64,000 nt of DNA from positions 1 through 64,000 of the forward strand of contig NZ_JAESVN010000004.1 of assembly GCF_016765775.1 (NCBI RefSeq). Reading direction: 5' to 3'. The position numbers and the translations under genes were made by a program. The first letter of the stretch is position 1. Every line of letters starts with the position of its first letter. Under the pieces are notes generated by a model. That model did not search any database. It was given only the letters and a program-made list of their open reading frames with translations, and had not been told where the DNA came from. Source of the stretch: Szabonella alba. Lineage in GTDB: Bacteria; Pseudomonadota; Alphaproteobacteria; Rhodobacterales; Rhodobacteraceae. Positions 23,243 through 32,276 of this stretch are shown here, piece after piece.

Positions 23243-24421
23243 ATGTTCAACCGTCTGCGCGCCCCTTTCGCGGCCACCACCCTTGCGGCCCTTCTGGCCA
23301 GTCTTGCGCTGCCGCCTGCGGCGCTGGCCTTCGAGACCAATGCCAGTGCCGCATGGGTCTATGACATGACCACCGGCACCGTGCTGATGGACAAGAATGC
23401 CGATGAGGCCCTGCCGCCTGCGTCGATGTCCAAGCTGATGACGCTGAACATGCTGTTCGAGGCGCTGCGCGACGGGCGGGTGACGATGGAAACCGAGTTT
23501 TCCGTCTCGTCCAATGCCCGCGCCATGGGTGGCTCGACCATGTTCCTGAATGAACGCGACCGCCCCACGGTGCGCGATCTGATCTACGGCATTATCGTTA
23601 ATTCCGGCAATGATGCCTGTGTCGTCGTGGCCGAAGGTCTGGCGGGGACCGAGGCCGCCTTTGCCCAGCAGATGACCGAACGCGCGCGCGCGCTTGGGAT
23701 GTCAAACTCGGTCTTTGCCAATGCCTCAGGCTGGCCGCATCCCGATCACCGCATGTCGATGCGCGATCTGGGCATCCTGTCGCGCCGCCTGATCGCGGAG
23801 TTCCCCGAATATTACCCGATCTTTGCCGAAACCGAATTCAACTATGCCGACCGCGCCCCGGCGAACCGCTTCAACCGCAACCCGCTGCTGACGCTTGGCG
23901 GCGGGGCGGACGGGCTCAAGACCGGGCATACGAACGAAGCGGGCTATGGGCTGGCGGGATCGGCCAAACAGGGCGACCGGCGGGTGATCTTCGTCATCAC
24001 CGGACTGCAAAGCGAGACCGCGCGCGCCGAGGAAAGCGAACGCATCGTCAACTGGGCCTTCCGGCAATTCGTGCTGAAAACCGTCGTCAAGGCCGGGGTG
24101 CGGCTGGCCGAGGCCGAGGTCTGGCTGGGTTCCGCCCCGAGCGTCGGACTGGTCGCAGCCGAGGATGTCACGATGCTGGTGCCCGCGCTGGTGCAGGAGG
24201 GGGTCGAGGCCGAACTGAGCTATAGCGGCCCCTTGCAGGCACCGATGCGCGCCGGAACGCAAGTGGCCGAACTGGTGGTCCGCGTCCCCGATCTGCCCGA
24301 ACGGCGGATCCCGTTGTTCACCGAGTCCGATATCGGGGCGGGCAGCTATCTTCAGCGGCTGGGCGCTGCGGCCGAATTGCTGCGCGCGCGCTTTGCCGAT
24401 GCGGGCGAACCGGCCTCCTGA
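23243..24421 (+). CDS. D-alanyl-D-alanine carboxypeptidase (PBP5/6 family)
   Basis: This is a serine carboxypeptidase that trims the terminal D-Ala of peptidoglycan pentapeptides. The 392 residues begin with a signal peptide ending ALAFET. The three penicillin-binding motifs are present: SMSK (SxxK), SGN in NSGNDA, and KTG in LKTGHTNEAG. The C-terminal beta domain and a final amphipathic helix follow (AELLRARFADAG). AAGGA precedes the ATG at 23243. It lies between the SPOR lipoprotein (22-base gap) and tmk (1 base), in one transcription unit. Confidence 0.95.
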   Translation: MFNRLRAPFAATTLAALLASLALPPAALAFETNASAAWVYDMTTGTVLMDKNADEALPPASMSKLMTLNMLFEALRDGRVTMETEFSVSSNARAMGGSTMFLNERDRPTVRDLIYGIIVNSGNDACVVVAEGLAGTEAAFAQQMTERARALGMSNSVFANASGWPHPDHRMSMRDLGILSRRLIAEFPEYYPIFAETEFNYADRAPANRFNRNPLLTLGGGADGLKTGHTNEAGYGLAGSAKQGDRRVIFVITGLQSETARAEESERIVNWAFRQFVLKTVVKAGVRLAEAEVWLGSAPSVGLVAAEDVTMLVPALVQEGVEAELSYSGPLQAPMRAGTQVAELVVRVPDLPERRIPLFTESDIGAGSYLQRLGAAAELLRARFADAGEPAS

Positions 24422-24422
24422 A

Positions 24423-25070
24423 ATGGCGCAGACTTCGGCCGGGCGCGGCCTGTTCTTCAGCTTCGAAGGCATTGACGGCTCGGGCAAAAGCACGCAGGCG
24501 CGGCTTTTGCACAGCGCCCTTGCCGCGCGCGGGCTCGACACCGTCCTGACGCGTGAACCCGGTGGCAGCCCGGGCGCCGAGGAAATCCGCAGGCTGGTGC
24601 TGGAGGGCCGGGCCGACCGCTGGTCGCCGCAAAGCGAGATGCTGCTGTTCACCGCCGCGCGCCGCGACCATCTGGAAAAGACCGTCCTGCCCGCGCTGGA
24701 CCGGGGCGCGGTGGTCATCACCGACCGCTTTGCCGACAGCACCCGCGCCTATCAGGGCATCGCGCGCGACGGGGGCGCGGAACTGCGCGGTCTTGTCGAT
24801 GACCTGCACCGCCTGATGATCGGGATCGAACCCGACCTGACCTTCCTGATCGACATTCCTGCCGAAACCGGGCTGGCCCGCGCCGTGGCGCGCGAAACGG
24901 CGGAACTGCGGTTTGAGGGCATGGGACTGGACCTGCAACGCCGAATGCGCGCCGGGTTCCTTGATCTTGCCGCGCGCGACCCGGACCGCTTTGCCTGTTT
25001 CGACGGCGACCGCGACACCGACCGCATTGCCGCCGATGTGCTGGCCCGCGCACTGGAGCGTCTGGCATGA
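24423..25070 (+). CDS. tmk: Thymidylate kinase
   Basis: The enzyme phosphorylates dTMP to dTDP for DNA synthesis. The P-loop is FEGIDGSGKSTQARLL, then TREPGG and DRFADSTRAYQG hold the DR motif and substrate contacts. The 215-residue length is normal. The ATG at 24423 directly follows the carboxypeptidase stop, and an upstream in-frame ATG would overlap that gene. The stop overlaps the holB start by ATGA. Confidence 0.97.
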   Translation: MAQTSAGRGLFFSFEGIDGSGKSTQARLLHSALAARGLDTVLTREPGGSPGAEEIRRLVLEGRADRWSPQSEMLLFTAARRDHLEKTVLPALDRGAVVITDRFADSTRAYQGIARDGGAELRGLVDDLHRLMIGIEPDLTFLIDIPAETGLARAVARETAELRFEGMGLDLQRRMRAGFLDLAARDPDRFACFDGDRDTDRIAADVLARALERLA

Positions 25071-26209
25071 GCCGCGCGCCCAAGGCCGCCCCGCCCGAGG
25101 ATTTGCCCGAACCCGACCGCGTCACCGGCGCGCCCCATCCGCGCGAAACCCTGCGGCTTTACGGACAGGAGGCCGCCGAAGCGGGCTTTCTGTCCTCCTT
25201 CAATTCCGGGCGGCTGCATCATGGCTGGCTGATCACCGGGCCGCGCGGTTTCGGCAAGGCGACACTGGCCTGGCGGATCGCGCGCTTCCTGCTGGCCACA
25301 CCCGATGATGATGGTGGCATGTTCGCCCCGCCGCCCCCCGACCGGCTGGACATTCCCCCCGACCACCCGGTGATGCGCCGTTCGATGGCCGGGGCTGAGC
25401 CGCGCCTGTTTCATCTGCGCCGCGCCTGGGATGACGAGAAGAAAAAGCTCAAGACCGTCATCACCGTTGATGAGGTCCGCAAGATGAAAGGCTTCTTCAC
25501 CCTCTCGGCCAGTGATGGCGGACGCCGGGCCGCGATCATCGACAGTGTGGATGAGATGAACCCGCAGGCCGCCAATGCGCTGCTGAAACTGCTGGAAGAA
25601 CCACCCGAAGGCGCAACCCTGCTGCTGGTCTGCCATCAGCCCGCGCGCATCCTGCCCACGATCCGGTCGCGCTGCCGCGAGTTGCGGCTGGCCCCGCTGT
25701 CGCCCGGGGCGATGGCCGATGCGCTGGCCGATGCCGGAACTCCGCCAGAAGATCCCGCCGCCCTTGCCCAGCTTTCCGGCGGCTCGGTCGGTGAGGCGAT
25801 CCGTATCCTGAACCTTGACGGGTTGAACCTTTACCGGGGGCTGGTGCAACTGTTCGCCACCCTGCCCCGGCTGGACCGGATGCGCGCCGCCGCCCTTGCC
25901 GATCTGGGCGCGGGCCGGGGTGCAGAGGAAAGCTTTGATTTGATCCTGACGCTGATTGATCTGTTCCTTGCCCGGCTTGCGCGTGCGGGCACTTTGGGCC
26001 AAACCGCGCCCGAGGCCGCCCCGGGCGAGGCTGCCCTTCTGGCCCGGCTGGCCCCCGATCCGCGCGCGGCGCGTGGCTGGGCCGATCTCGCGCAGGGGCT
26101 GGCCGCCCGGGCCAGACGCGGACGGGCGGTCAACCTTGACCCTGCCGCCCTTCTCATGGATATGGTGCTGAGCATTGACGAGACGGCGGGACAGCTCGCC
26201 CGAGGGTAA
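25067..26209 (+). CDS. holB: DNA polymerase III subunit delta'
   Basis: Delta' is the rigid stator of the clamp loader. The 380 residues show RETLRLYGQEAAE, a modified P-loop (TGPRGFGKATLAWRIA) and the sensor-type block NALLKLLEEPPEGATLLLVC with IRSRCRELRL, typical of the clamp-loader family. The Cys4 zinc module of DnaX and E. coli delta' is not obvious. The start overlaps tmk by four bases, and tmk-holB-tatD order is widely conserved. Confidence 0.93.
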   Translation: MSRAPKAAPPEDLPEPDRVTGAPHPRETLRLYGQEAAEAGFLSSFNSGRLHHGWLITGPRGFGKATLAWRIARFLLATPDDDGGMFAPPPPDRLDIPPDHPVMRRSMAGAEPRLFHLRRAWDDEKKKLKTVITVDEVRKMKGFFTLSASDGGRRAAIIDSVDEMNPQAANALLKLLEEPPEGATLLLVCHQPARILPTIRSRCRELRLAPLSPGAMADALADAGTPPEDPAALAQLSGGSVGEAIRILNLDGLNLYRGLVQLFATLPRLDRMRAAALADLGAGRGAEESFDLILTLIDLFLARLARAGTLGQTAPEAAPGEAALLARLAPDPRAARGWADLAQGLAARARRGRAVNLDPAALLMDMVLSIDETAGQLARG

Positions 26210-26218
26210 GCCCGAAGC

Positions 26219-27028
26219 ATGACTGCCGAACCAACGACCCAGCCACCGCACCTGACCGACAGCCATTGCCATCTGGATTTTCCGGATTTCGAGGGTGAGG
26301 TCGATGCCGTCATCGCCCGCGCCCATGCCGCAGGCATCCACCGCATGGTCACGATCTGCACCAAACCCGGTCAGGAGCCCGCCGTGCGCGCGCTGGCCGA
26401 GGCGCATCCGTCACTGTGGTATGCTTACGGCCTGCATCCGATGCAGGTGGGCAAGCAGCCCCCCGTCTCGGTTGCGGATCTGATCGCCGTCGCGCAGCAT
26501 CCGAAAATGGTGGGGATTGGCGAAACCGGTCTGGATTACCATTACACCGCCGAGACGGCAGTGGCGCAACGCGACAGCCTGCGCATCCATATCACGGCGG
26601 CGCAGGAAACCGGCCTGCCGCTGATCATCCATGCCCGTGCGGCGGATGAGGACATGGCCGAGATCCTGACCGAAGGTTTCCGCGCCGCGCCCTATACTTG
26701 CGTCATGCATTGCTTTTCTTCGGGGGAACCGCTGGCCCGCGCCGCGCTTGATCTGGGATTCTACCTCTCGATGTCGGGCATCGCGGCCTTTCCGAAATCG
26801 CAGGAGTTGCGCGATATCTTTTCGCGCGCGCCGCTGGACCGGATTCTGCTGGAAACAGACAGCCCCTATCTGGCCCCGCCCCCGCATCGCGGGCGGCGCA
26901 ATGAACCGGCCTATACCGCCCATACCGCACAGGTGGGTGCTGATATCTTCGGCCTGTCACTCGCGGATTTCGCCGCCGCGACCGAGGCGAATTTTGAACG
27001 GCTGTTCACCAGGGTCAGGCCCGCCTGA
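26219..27028 (+). CDS. TatD-family metal-dependent hydrolase (DNase)
   Basis: The 269-residue TIM-barrel protein has the metal site DSHCHLDF near the N terminus, GIGETGLDYHY (Glu ligand), PLIIHARAADED, MHCFSSGEP and LLETDSPYLAPPPHRG (Asp ligand), the full TatD set. TatD enzymes are 3'-5' nucleases linked to DNA repair and turnover. It follows holB after 9 bases and its stop overlaps the next start. Confidence 0.95.
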   Translation: MTAEPTTQPPHLTDSHCHLDFPDFEGEVDAVIARAHAAGIHRMVTICTKPGQEPAVRALAEAHPSLWYAYGLHPMQVGKQPPVSVADLIAVAQHPKMVGIGETGLDYHYTAETAVAQRDSLRIHITAAQETGLPLIIHARAADEDMAEILTEGFRAAPYTCVMHCFSSGEPLARAALDLGFYLSMSGIAAFPKSQELRDIFSRAPLDRILLETDSPYLAPPPHRGRRNEPAYTAHTAQVGADIFGLSLADFAAATEANFERLFTRVRPA

Positions 27029-27846
27029 TGGCCCGTCCGTTGGAACGTCTGCGCTTCACCATCCTTGGTTGCGGATCCTCGGGCGGAGTGCCGCGTCTGG
27101 GGGGCGACTGGGGCGATTGCGACCCGGCCAATCCCCGCAACCGCCGCCGCCGCTGTTCGATGCTGGTCGAACGGAGCGGGGCAAAAGGCGTGACGCGCGT
27201 GCTGATCGACACCTCGCCGGACATGCGTGAGCAACTCCTGACAGCAGGCATCGGCACGCTGGACGGGGTGGCCTTCACCCATGCCCATGCCGACCATACC
27301 CATGGCATCGACGATCTGCGCCAGATCGTCTTCAACCGCCGCGCGCGCCTGCCGGTCTGGGCCGATGGCCCGACGCAAGACGCGCTGACGGCGCGGTTCG
27401 GCTATGCCTTCGTGCAGCCCGCAGGGTCTTCCTATCCGCCGATCCTCGATCTGCATGCCATCGGGACCGAGCCCTTCACGGTGGACGGGGCCGGAGGCGG
27501 GGTGACGCTTGTGCCCTTCGCCGTCGGCCATGGTGCGATCCCCTCGCTGGGGTTCCGCATCGGCGGGCTGGCCTATCTGCCGGATGCCGTGACCATCCCC
27601 GAGGAAAGCTGGGCGCTGCTGGAAGGGCTGGACTGCTGGGTGGTCGATGCGCTGCGCCGCAAACCGCATCCGACCCATGCCCATCTGGCGATGACGCTGG
27701 ACTGGATTGCCCGGGCGCGCCCCGCCCGCGCGGTGCTGACCAATATGCACAATGATCTGGACCACGATGCAGTGATGGCCGAAACGCCCGATCACATCAT
27801 CCCGGCCCATGACGGCATGGTGATCGAACTGGCAGCCCCGCAATGA
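27028..27846 (+). CDS. Metallo-beta-lactamase-fold hydrolase (PhnP-like phosphodiesterase type)
   Basis: The 272-residue protein starts FTILGCGSSGGVPRLGG and carries the metal motif THAHADHTHGIDD, followed by DTSPDMREQLL and later LTNMHNDLDHD. This layout is that of PhnP/RNase Z-like MBL hydrolases. A Cys in GDWGDCD could be part of the structural zinc site seen in PhnP. No phn genes are nearby, so a general cyclic phosphodiesterase role is inferred. It overlaps tatD and the next gene by one and four bases. Confidence 0.88.
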   Translation: MARPLERLRFTILGCGSSGGVPRLGGDWGDCDPANPRNRRRRCSMLVERSGAKGVTRVLIDTSPDMREQLLTAGIGTLDGVAFTHAHADHTHGIDDLRQIVFNRRARLPVWADGPTQDALTARFGYAFVQPAGSSYPPILDLHAIGTEPFTVDGAGGGVTLVPFAVGHGAIPSLGFRIGGLAYLPDAVTIPEESWALLEGLDCWVVDALRRKPHPTHAHLAMTLDWIARARPARAVLTNMHNDLDHDAVMAETPDHIIPAHDGMVIELAAPQ

Positions 27847-28781
27847 ACGCGCTGCTGGATGTCATCCTGCCGGTTTTCCTGATCATCGGCGCAGGCTATT
27901 TCGCGGCGTGGAAAGGTATCGTGTCCGAGGCCGCCGTCGACGGGGTGATGAAATTCGCGCAGAATTTCGCGATCCCCTGCCTGCTTTTCTCGTCTATGAG
28001 CCGTCTGGAACTGGGCACCGCCTTCGTGCCCGGACTGATCATCAGCTTTTATGCCGGGGCACTGGGGTCAGGGGCCATCGCCTTTGTTCTGGCGCGGCAG
28101 TTTTTCGGGCGCAGCGCGGTCGATGCGCTGTCCATCGCCTTTGTGGCCAGCTTCTCGAACACGCTGCTGATCGGCCTGCCGATCACCGAACGCGCCTATG
28201 GCGCCGAGGCGCTGGCGGGCAATTATGCGATCATCGCAGTGCATTCGCCGTTTCTTTATGCCGTGGGTATCACGCTGATGGAACTGCTGCGCGCCCGGGG
28301 GCATGGGCTGTCAAAGCCGGCCCTGCTGCGCCAGATCCTGCGCGCGATCTTCACCCAGCCGCTGGTTCTGGGCATCACGGCGGGGCTGATCGTCAATCTG
28401 ACCGGCCTGCCCCTTCCCGGCGTCGCCTGGAACGCGCTGGACATGATGGTGCGCGCGGCAATTCCGGCGGCGCTGTTCGGGCTGGGGGGGGTGCTGCTGC
28501 GCTACCGCCCCGAGGGGGATATGCGCATGATCGCCGTGGTCTGCGCCCTGTCGCTGATCGTCCATCCCGCGATCACCTGGGGGCTGGGGCGCTTCGGTTT
28601 CGGGCTGACCACCGATCAGATGCGCTCGGCCGTCATTACGGCGGCGATGGCGCCGGGGGTCAATGCCTATCTCTTTGCCGATGTCTATGGCGCCGCGCGG
28701 CGGGTTGCAGCCTCGTCAGTGCTGCTGGCCACGGCCGGAACGATCCTGACCGCCTGGGTCTGGCTGCATATCCTGCCCTGA
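27843..28781 (+). CDS. AEC-family transporter (auxin efflux carrier type)
   Basis: This 312-residue integral membrane protein has about ten hydrophobic segments, starting DVILPVFLIIGAGYFAAWKG. Family features are KFAQNFAIPCLLF in the first half and MAPGVNAYLFADVYG near the end. AEC carriers move organic acids or related anions, and the substrate is not predictable here. The start overlaps the MBL hydrolase by ATGA, the last member of the seven-gene run. Confidence 0.9.
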   Translation: MNALLDVILPVFLIIGAGYFAAWKGIVSEAAVDGVMKFAQNFAIPCLLFSSMSRLELGTAFVPGLIISFYAGALGSGAIAFVLARQFFGRSAVDALSIAFVASFSNTLLIGLPITERAYGAEALAGNYAIIAVHSPFLYAVGITLMELLRARGHGLSKPALLRQILRAIFTQPLVLGITAGLIVNLTGLPLPGVAWNALDMMVRAAIPAALFGLGGVLLRYRPEGDMRMIAVVCALSLIVHPAITWGLGRFGFGLTTDQMRSAVITAAMAPGVNAYLFADVYGAARRVAASSVLLATAGTILTAWVWLHILP

Positions 28782-29023
28782 CGCGCGCGCCCGGTCTTCT
28801 CATCGATCATATTCTCGGCGGGAGTGAATAGGGGGGTGAATTGACCGCGCGAGCGGACAAGCGGGGCAGACAGCCCCCTGCGACGCGCGGTCCGGCACAC
28901 AAGCGCCCTCGGGCCATGCCCGCAGCCGAACACACAGTCACAGACTGCATTCTGCGTTCCTGCCGCTAATTTTCTGGAAAATCTCACCCTCCGCCGGGCG
29001 AAGGCTCACCCTCAGGGGGTGAA

Positions 29024-29110
29024 TGGTGCGGTCGAGAAGACTCGAACTTCCACTCCGGTTAAGGAACAGCGACCTCAACGCTGCGCGTCTACCAATTCCG
29101 CCACGACCGC
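29024..29110 (-). tRNA. tRNA-Leu (anticodon GAG)
   Basis: The minus strand gives acceptor GCGGTCG pairing with CGACCGC, A and encoded CCA, D arm with GGAATTGGTAGACGC, anticodon loop TTGAGGT, long variable arm, and T arm AGTTCGAGTCT. Anticodon GAG reads CUC/CUU. Confidence 0.97.
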
Positions 29111-29210
29111 ACTGTCGGTGACGAGCGGGGTCTTAGCGAAGCGCGGCGCGGAAGGGAAGATCAATTCTGAGCCTCTCCGCATTTTTCCGCAGCCCTGCCC
29201 GGCGCAATCA

Positions 29211-29246
29211 AAAGGGCGCCCGGCGGTTGTGCCGCGGGCGCCCTTT
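29211..29246 (-). terminator. Terminator after the peptidoglycan-binding protein gene
   Basis: AAAGGGCGCCCG (29211-29222) and CGGGCGCCCTTT (29235-29246) are perfect inverted copies. On the minus strand TTTTGATTG follows. It lies 78 bases past the stop of the gene at 29325, before the tRNA. Confidence 0.8.
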
Positions 29247-29324
29247 CTGTGGTCGCATCATCAGGTCAGAGCCAGTCGCATGCCGCCCTGTCCTGAGGGG
29301 TCAAGCGCCCTGTCCGGCTGACAC

Positions 29325-30701
29325 TCAGGGTGTCGCAGAGGGCGTGGTGACGCCCGGCACCGCAAAACTGGGCAGGCCCGACGAGGCCGGGATCGGCGCA
29401 TTCGGCACGATGGTGCCCGGCACCTGCCGCCCCGCCGCCGAATAGGCCGCGAGCCGAACAAGCGCTGCGCGATCGGCCATTCCCGGCGCAAAGACCGGGG
29501 CTGCGCCAGCCGCCTCGGCATCATGGCCCATATCGAACCACGGCAGCGCCAGATCGGCACGCTGCGCCGCCCCGATGCCCGAGATCAGGTGATGTCCCGG
29601 CAATTCGCCATAGCCCTGTTCCCCCAGCACCGAAAGAACCAGCGCCGAACCGATGGCCACATCCATATTGTCGGTCACATAGCCGACCCCAAGGCAGATC
29701 TTGGCCGTTCCCGCCAATTGGGCAGGCGCCATGCCCGACCCCAGCACGAATCCCGAAACCCCTTGCATCACCTCTTCGCGGCTTTTGACCGAAACAGCGG
29801 CAACATGATCCTTCAGCACCGGGCCCAGACCGGCACATTGCTCGGTAATCTGTTGCGGAGTGAAGCCTGAAATCTTCGCGACCAGATCCTCCCCCTGCGC
29901 GATGGCATAGGTGCGCGCCAGACAGAACTGTTCCGACAGGGTGAAGGCGGGATCGGTCATTGTGACCTGCGTCACGAAACCGCCGTTGGAATTGGTGACC
30001 AGCGACACCTTGTTGCAATGCGAGGCCAATGAGGCCTGCTGTGCCCCCTGCCCCATGAAGGATGGCAATCCCGTCCCCAATGCCGACGCTGCGGGTGTTG
30101 CTGTCGCACCGAATTGCGGGACGGCGGACGCCACCGGACCCGTGCCTGCCGCAGCGAATCCCATCGCGGCCCCCGGGGCCTGCGCTGCCGCCGCCATCTG
30201 CCCGGCATTCTGGGTAACCCCCAGCCGTTCATCACGATAACCGATCAGCAGGCCCTTGGCACCGCGCGGGTTCTGCGAGATCTGTGCCATGGTCGCAGCC
30301 CCGCCCGCCTGTGCGCGGTAATAGGAACTGACCAGCAGATCCCGCTCAAACGCGTTCAACTGCCCGTTGGGCACGAATCCCAGTGTCGCCTGATATTCCG
30401 AGATTGCGGCGCGCGATTTCGGCCCGATGGCCCCGTCGGGCGTCCCGACAGGAAAGCCGAAATAGTTCAGGGCAACCTGAACCTCACGATTCGCGGTGCG
30501 GGTCGCACTGCTGGCCGTGGAACGAGTCGAACGCTGCGTCGTCGTGCGGCGCTGGTTCTTGTTGGCATGGTTGACGATCGCCCCGCCGATGATGCCGCCG
30601 ACGATACCCCCGACCAATCCGCTATCGGCCGCTGCCTGCTGCACCGGCACCACGACAAGTGCCGCCGCGGCACAAAGACTTGCAAATCCCTTGAAAGCCA
30701 T
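29325..30701 (-). CDS. Exported protein with peptidoglycan-binding domain
   Basis: The 458-residue protein has a signal peptide (MAFKGFASLCAAAALVVVP, cut near AAA at 25), then a glycine-rich segment GLVGGIVGGIIGGAIV like a membrane-inserting glycine zipper. A peptidoglycan-binding-like block follows (VQVALNYFGFPVGTPDGAIG, AISEYQATLGF). The rest is Ala/Gly-rich with several Cys, and no enzyme motif was found. GGAG precedes the ATG at 30701, and a longer frame has no site. It is monocistronic, and the role is probably structural in the envelope. Confidence 0.75.
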   Translation of the reverse strand: MAFKGFASLCAAAALVVVPVQQAAADSGLVGGIVGGIIGGAIVNHANKNQRRTTTQRSTRSTASSATRTANREVQVALNYFGFPVGTPDGAIGPKSRAAISEYQATLGFVPNGQLNAFERDLLVSSYYRAQAGGAATMAQISQNPRGAKGLLIGYRDERLGVTQNAGQMAAAAQAPGAAMGFAAAGTGPVASAVPQFGATATPAASALGTGLPSFMGQGAQQASLASHCNKVSLVTNSNGGFVTQVTMTDPAFTLSEQFCLARTYAIAQGEDLVAKISGFTPQQITEQCAGLGPVLKDHVAAVSVKSREEVMQGVSGFVLGSGMAPAQLAGTAKICLGVGYVTDNMDVAIGSALVLSVLGEQGYGELPGHHLISGIGAAQRADLALPWFDMGHDAEAAGAAPVFAPGMADRAALVRLAAYSAAGRQVPGTIVPNAPIPASSGLPSFAVPGVTTPSATP

Positions 30702-30838
30702 TTTCAACACTCCGAAGTCAAATGAACTGAATCTGATGCGCGAAAGCGTAGCATGACCCCTTGGCCCTGCGAAGCGCAATTATCACGGGGTGGTGACGAC
30801 CGCGCCCCCTGAACGGGGCGGGAAGGAAGGAAACGAAA

Positions 30839-31501
30839 ATGGAATGGCGCGTGTTTGAGGGGCTGGCTGATTATCCCGAAACCCTTGCGGCCATGGAGGC
30901 CCGGGTTGCCGCAATCGCGGCAGGCACCGCACCCGAGGCGGTCTGGTTGCTGGAACATCCGCCGCTTTACACCGCTGGAACCTCGTCCGATCCGGCCGAT
31001 CTGGTCTCGCCCGACCGCTTTCCGGTGCATGTCGCCGGGCGTGGCGGGCAATATACCTATCACGGGCCGGGCCAGCGCGTCGCCTATGTCATGCTGGATC
31101 TCAACCGGCGCGGCCGCGATGTGCGCCGCTTCGTCTGCGCGCTGGAAAACTGGGTGATCGCGACGCTTGCCGAGTTCAACGTGACGGGGGAACGCCGCTC
31201 GGGCCGGGTCGGCGTCTGGGTGGATCGCCCCGACCGCCCCGGCCCCGATGGCCGCCCCGCCGAGGAGAAAATCGCCGCCATCGGGGTGAAACTGCGCCGC
31301 TGGGTCAGTTTCCACGGCATTTCCATCAATGTTGAGCCTGATCTGTCGCATTTTGACGGGATCGTGCCCTGCGGTATCCGCGAACACGGGGTTACAAGCC
31401 TTGTCGATCTGGGCCTGCCGGTGACGATGGCCGATCTGGATGCGGCGCTGATGCGCTGCTTTGCCGATCACTTTCCCGACCCGCCCCCCGCGACAGATTG
31501 A
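30839..31501 (+). CDS. lipB: Octanoyl-[ACP]:protein N-octanoyltransferase
   Basis: LipB moves octanoyl from ACP to lipoyl domains, the first step of lipoate synthesis. The 220 residues show [11 protein letters not shown], the [16 protein letters not shown] substrate pocket, KIAAIGVKL with the catalytic Lys and FDGIVPCGI with the catalytic Cys. A loop [14 protein letters not shown] is a short insertion. GGAAGGAAGGAAA precedes the ATG. lipA is not in the window. Confidence 0.96.
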   Translation: MEWRVFEGLADYPETLAAMEARVAAIAAGTAPEAVWLLEHPPLYTAGTSSDPADLVSPDRFPVHVAGRGGQYTYHGPGQRVAYVMLDLNRRGRDVRRFVCALENWVIATLAEFNVTGERRSGRVGVWVDRPDRPGPDGRPAEEKIAAIGVKLRRWVSFHGISINVEPDLSHFDGIVPCGIREHGVTSLVDLGLPVTMADLDAALMRCFADHFPDPPPATD

Positions 31502-31619
31502 ACCCGCATACGAATCGCGCTGGAAAGCGCCGGGTGGCGCGCTTATCTAGCGCGGTGAGAGCCCGTTCCGGCAGCGGCTCTTCTCCCTGTCGTGACGGCC
31601 GGTGCCAATGAGGTAAGTG

Positions 31620-32030
31620 ATGTCCAGAGCCCTTGTGATTTCCTGTGTTGTCCTGTCCGCGCTCGGCGCTCCGCTCCATGCCGGTGATCCCGTCGCGGGA
31701 GAGAGGGAGTTCGGCAAATGCCGGTCCTGCCATGCCGTCGTCGCCCCCGATGGCACCGAAATCGTCAAGGGCGGGCGCACAGGCCCCAATCTTTACGGTG
31801 TGGTAGGCCGGGCCGTCGGCAGCACCGATTTCCGCTATGGGGCCTCGATGGCATCGCTGTCGGGGTCCGGTCTGGTCTGGACCGAGGCCGAGATCGACAC
31901 CTATATCGTCGACCCGCAGGCCTGGATCGCGGCCAAGACCGGTGATTCCGCTGCCAAATCCTCGATGACCTTCCGCCTGCGCAAGGGCGGTGCCGATGTG
32001 GCGGCCTATCTGGCCTCGGTCGCGCGCTAA
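31620..32030 (+). CDS. Class I cytochrome c (c-550/c2 type), periplasmic
   Basis: The 136-residue precursor has a signal peptide (MSRALVISCVVLSALGAPLHA). The haem site is CRSCH, right after GEREFGKCRSCH. The axial Met is most likely in KSSMTFRL near the C terminus. TGPNLYGVVGR and AAYLASVAR are normal class I blocks. Such proteins shuttle electrons from the bc1 complex to oxidases and reductases. The next gene is ctaD but a terminator separates them, so they are not one operon. GAGGTAAGTG precedes the ATG. Confidence 0.9.
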   Translation: MSRALVISCVVLSALGAPLHAGDPVAGEREFGKCRSCHAVVAPDGTEIVKGGRTGPNLYGVVGRAVGSTDFRYGASMASLSGSGLVWTEAEIDTYIVDPQAWIAAKTGDSAAKSSMTFRLRKGGADVAAYLASVAR

Positions 32031-32066
32031 GGCGCGGCATTTTCCACACTGAAACCCCTCATGACG

Positions 32067-32097
32067 GGGCCGCCTCCTGCCCGGAGGCGGCCCTTTT
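32067..32097 (+). terminator. Rho-independent terminator of the cytochrome c gene
   Basis: GGGCCGCCTCC (32067-32077) and GGAGGCGGCCC (32083-32093) pair over 11 bases, followed by TTTT. Confidence 0.85.
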
Positions 32098-32276
32098 GCC
32101 GTTTTGCCACGGACGAATCGCCACACGGTCCGCGCAGGGGCGCATCAGCGGTGGATTTTATGGCTCTGCGTCAAAGTCACCGATTGCCGCCGCCGCAGCA
32201 GCGAACTAGAACAAGACCATCAGCGGCGGGATCCCCGGATCCCCGCCGCACGGGATCATTGCAACGGGAGGCACGT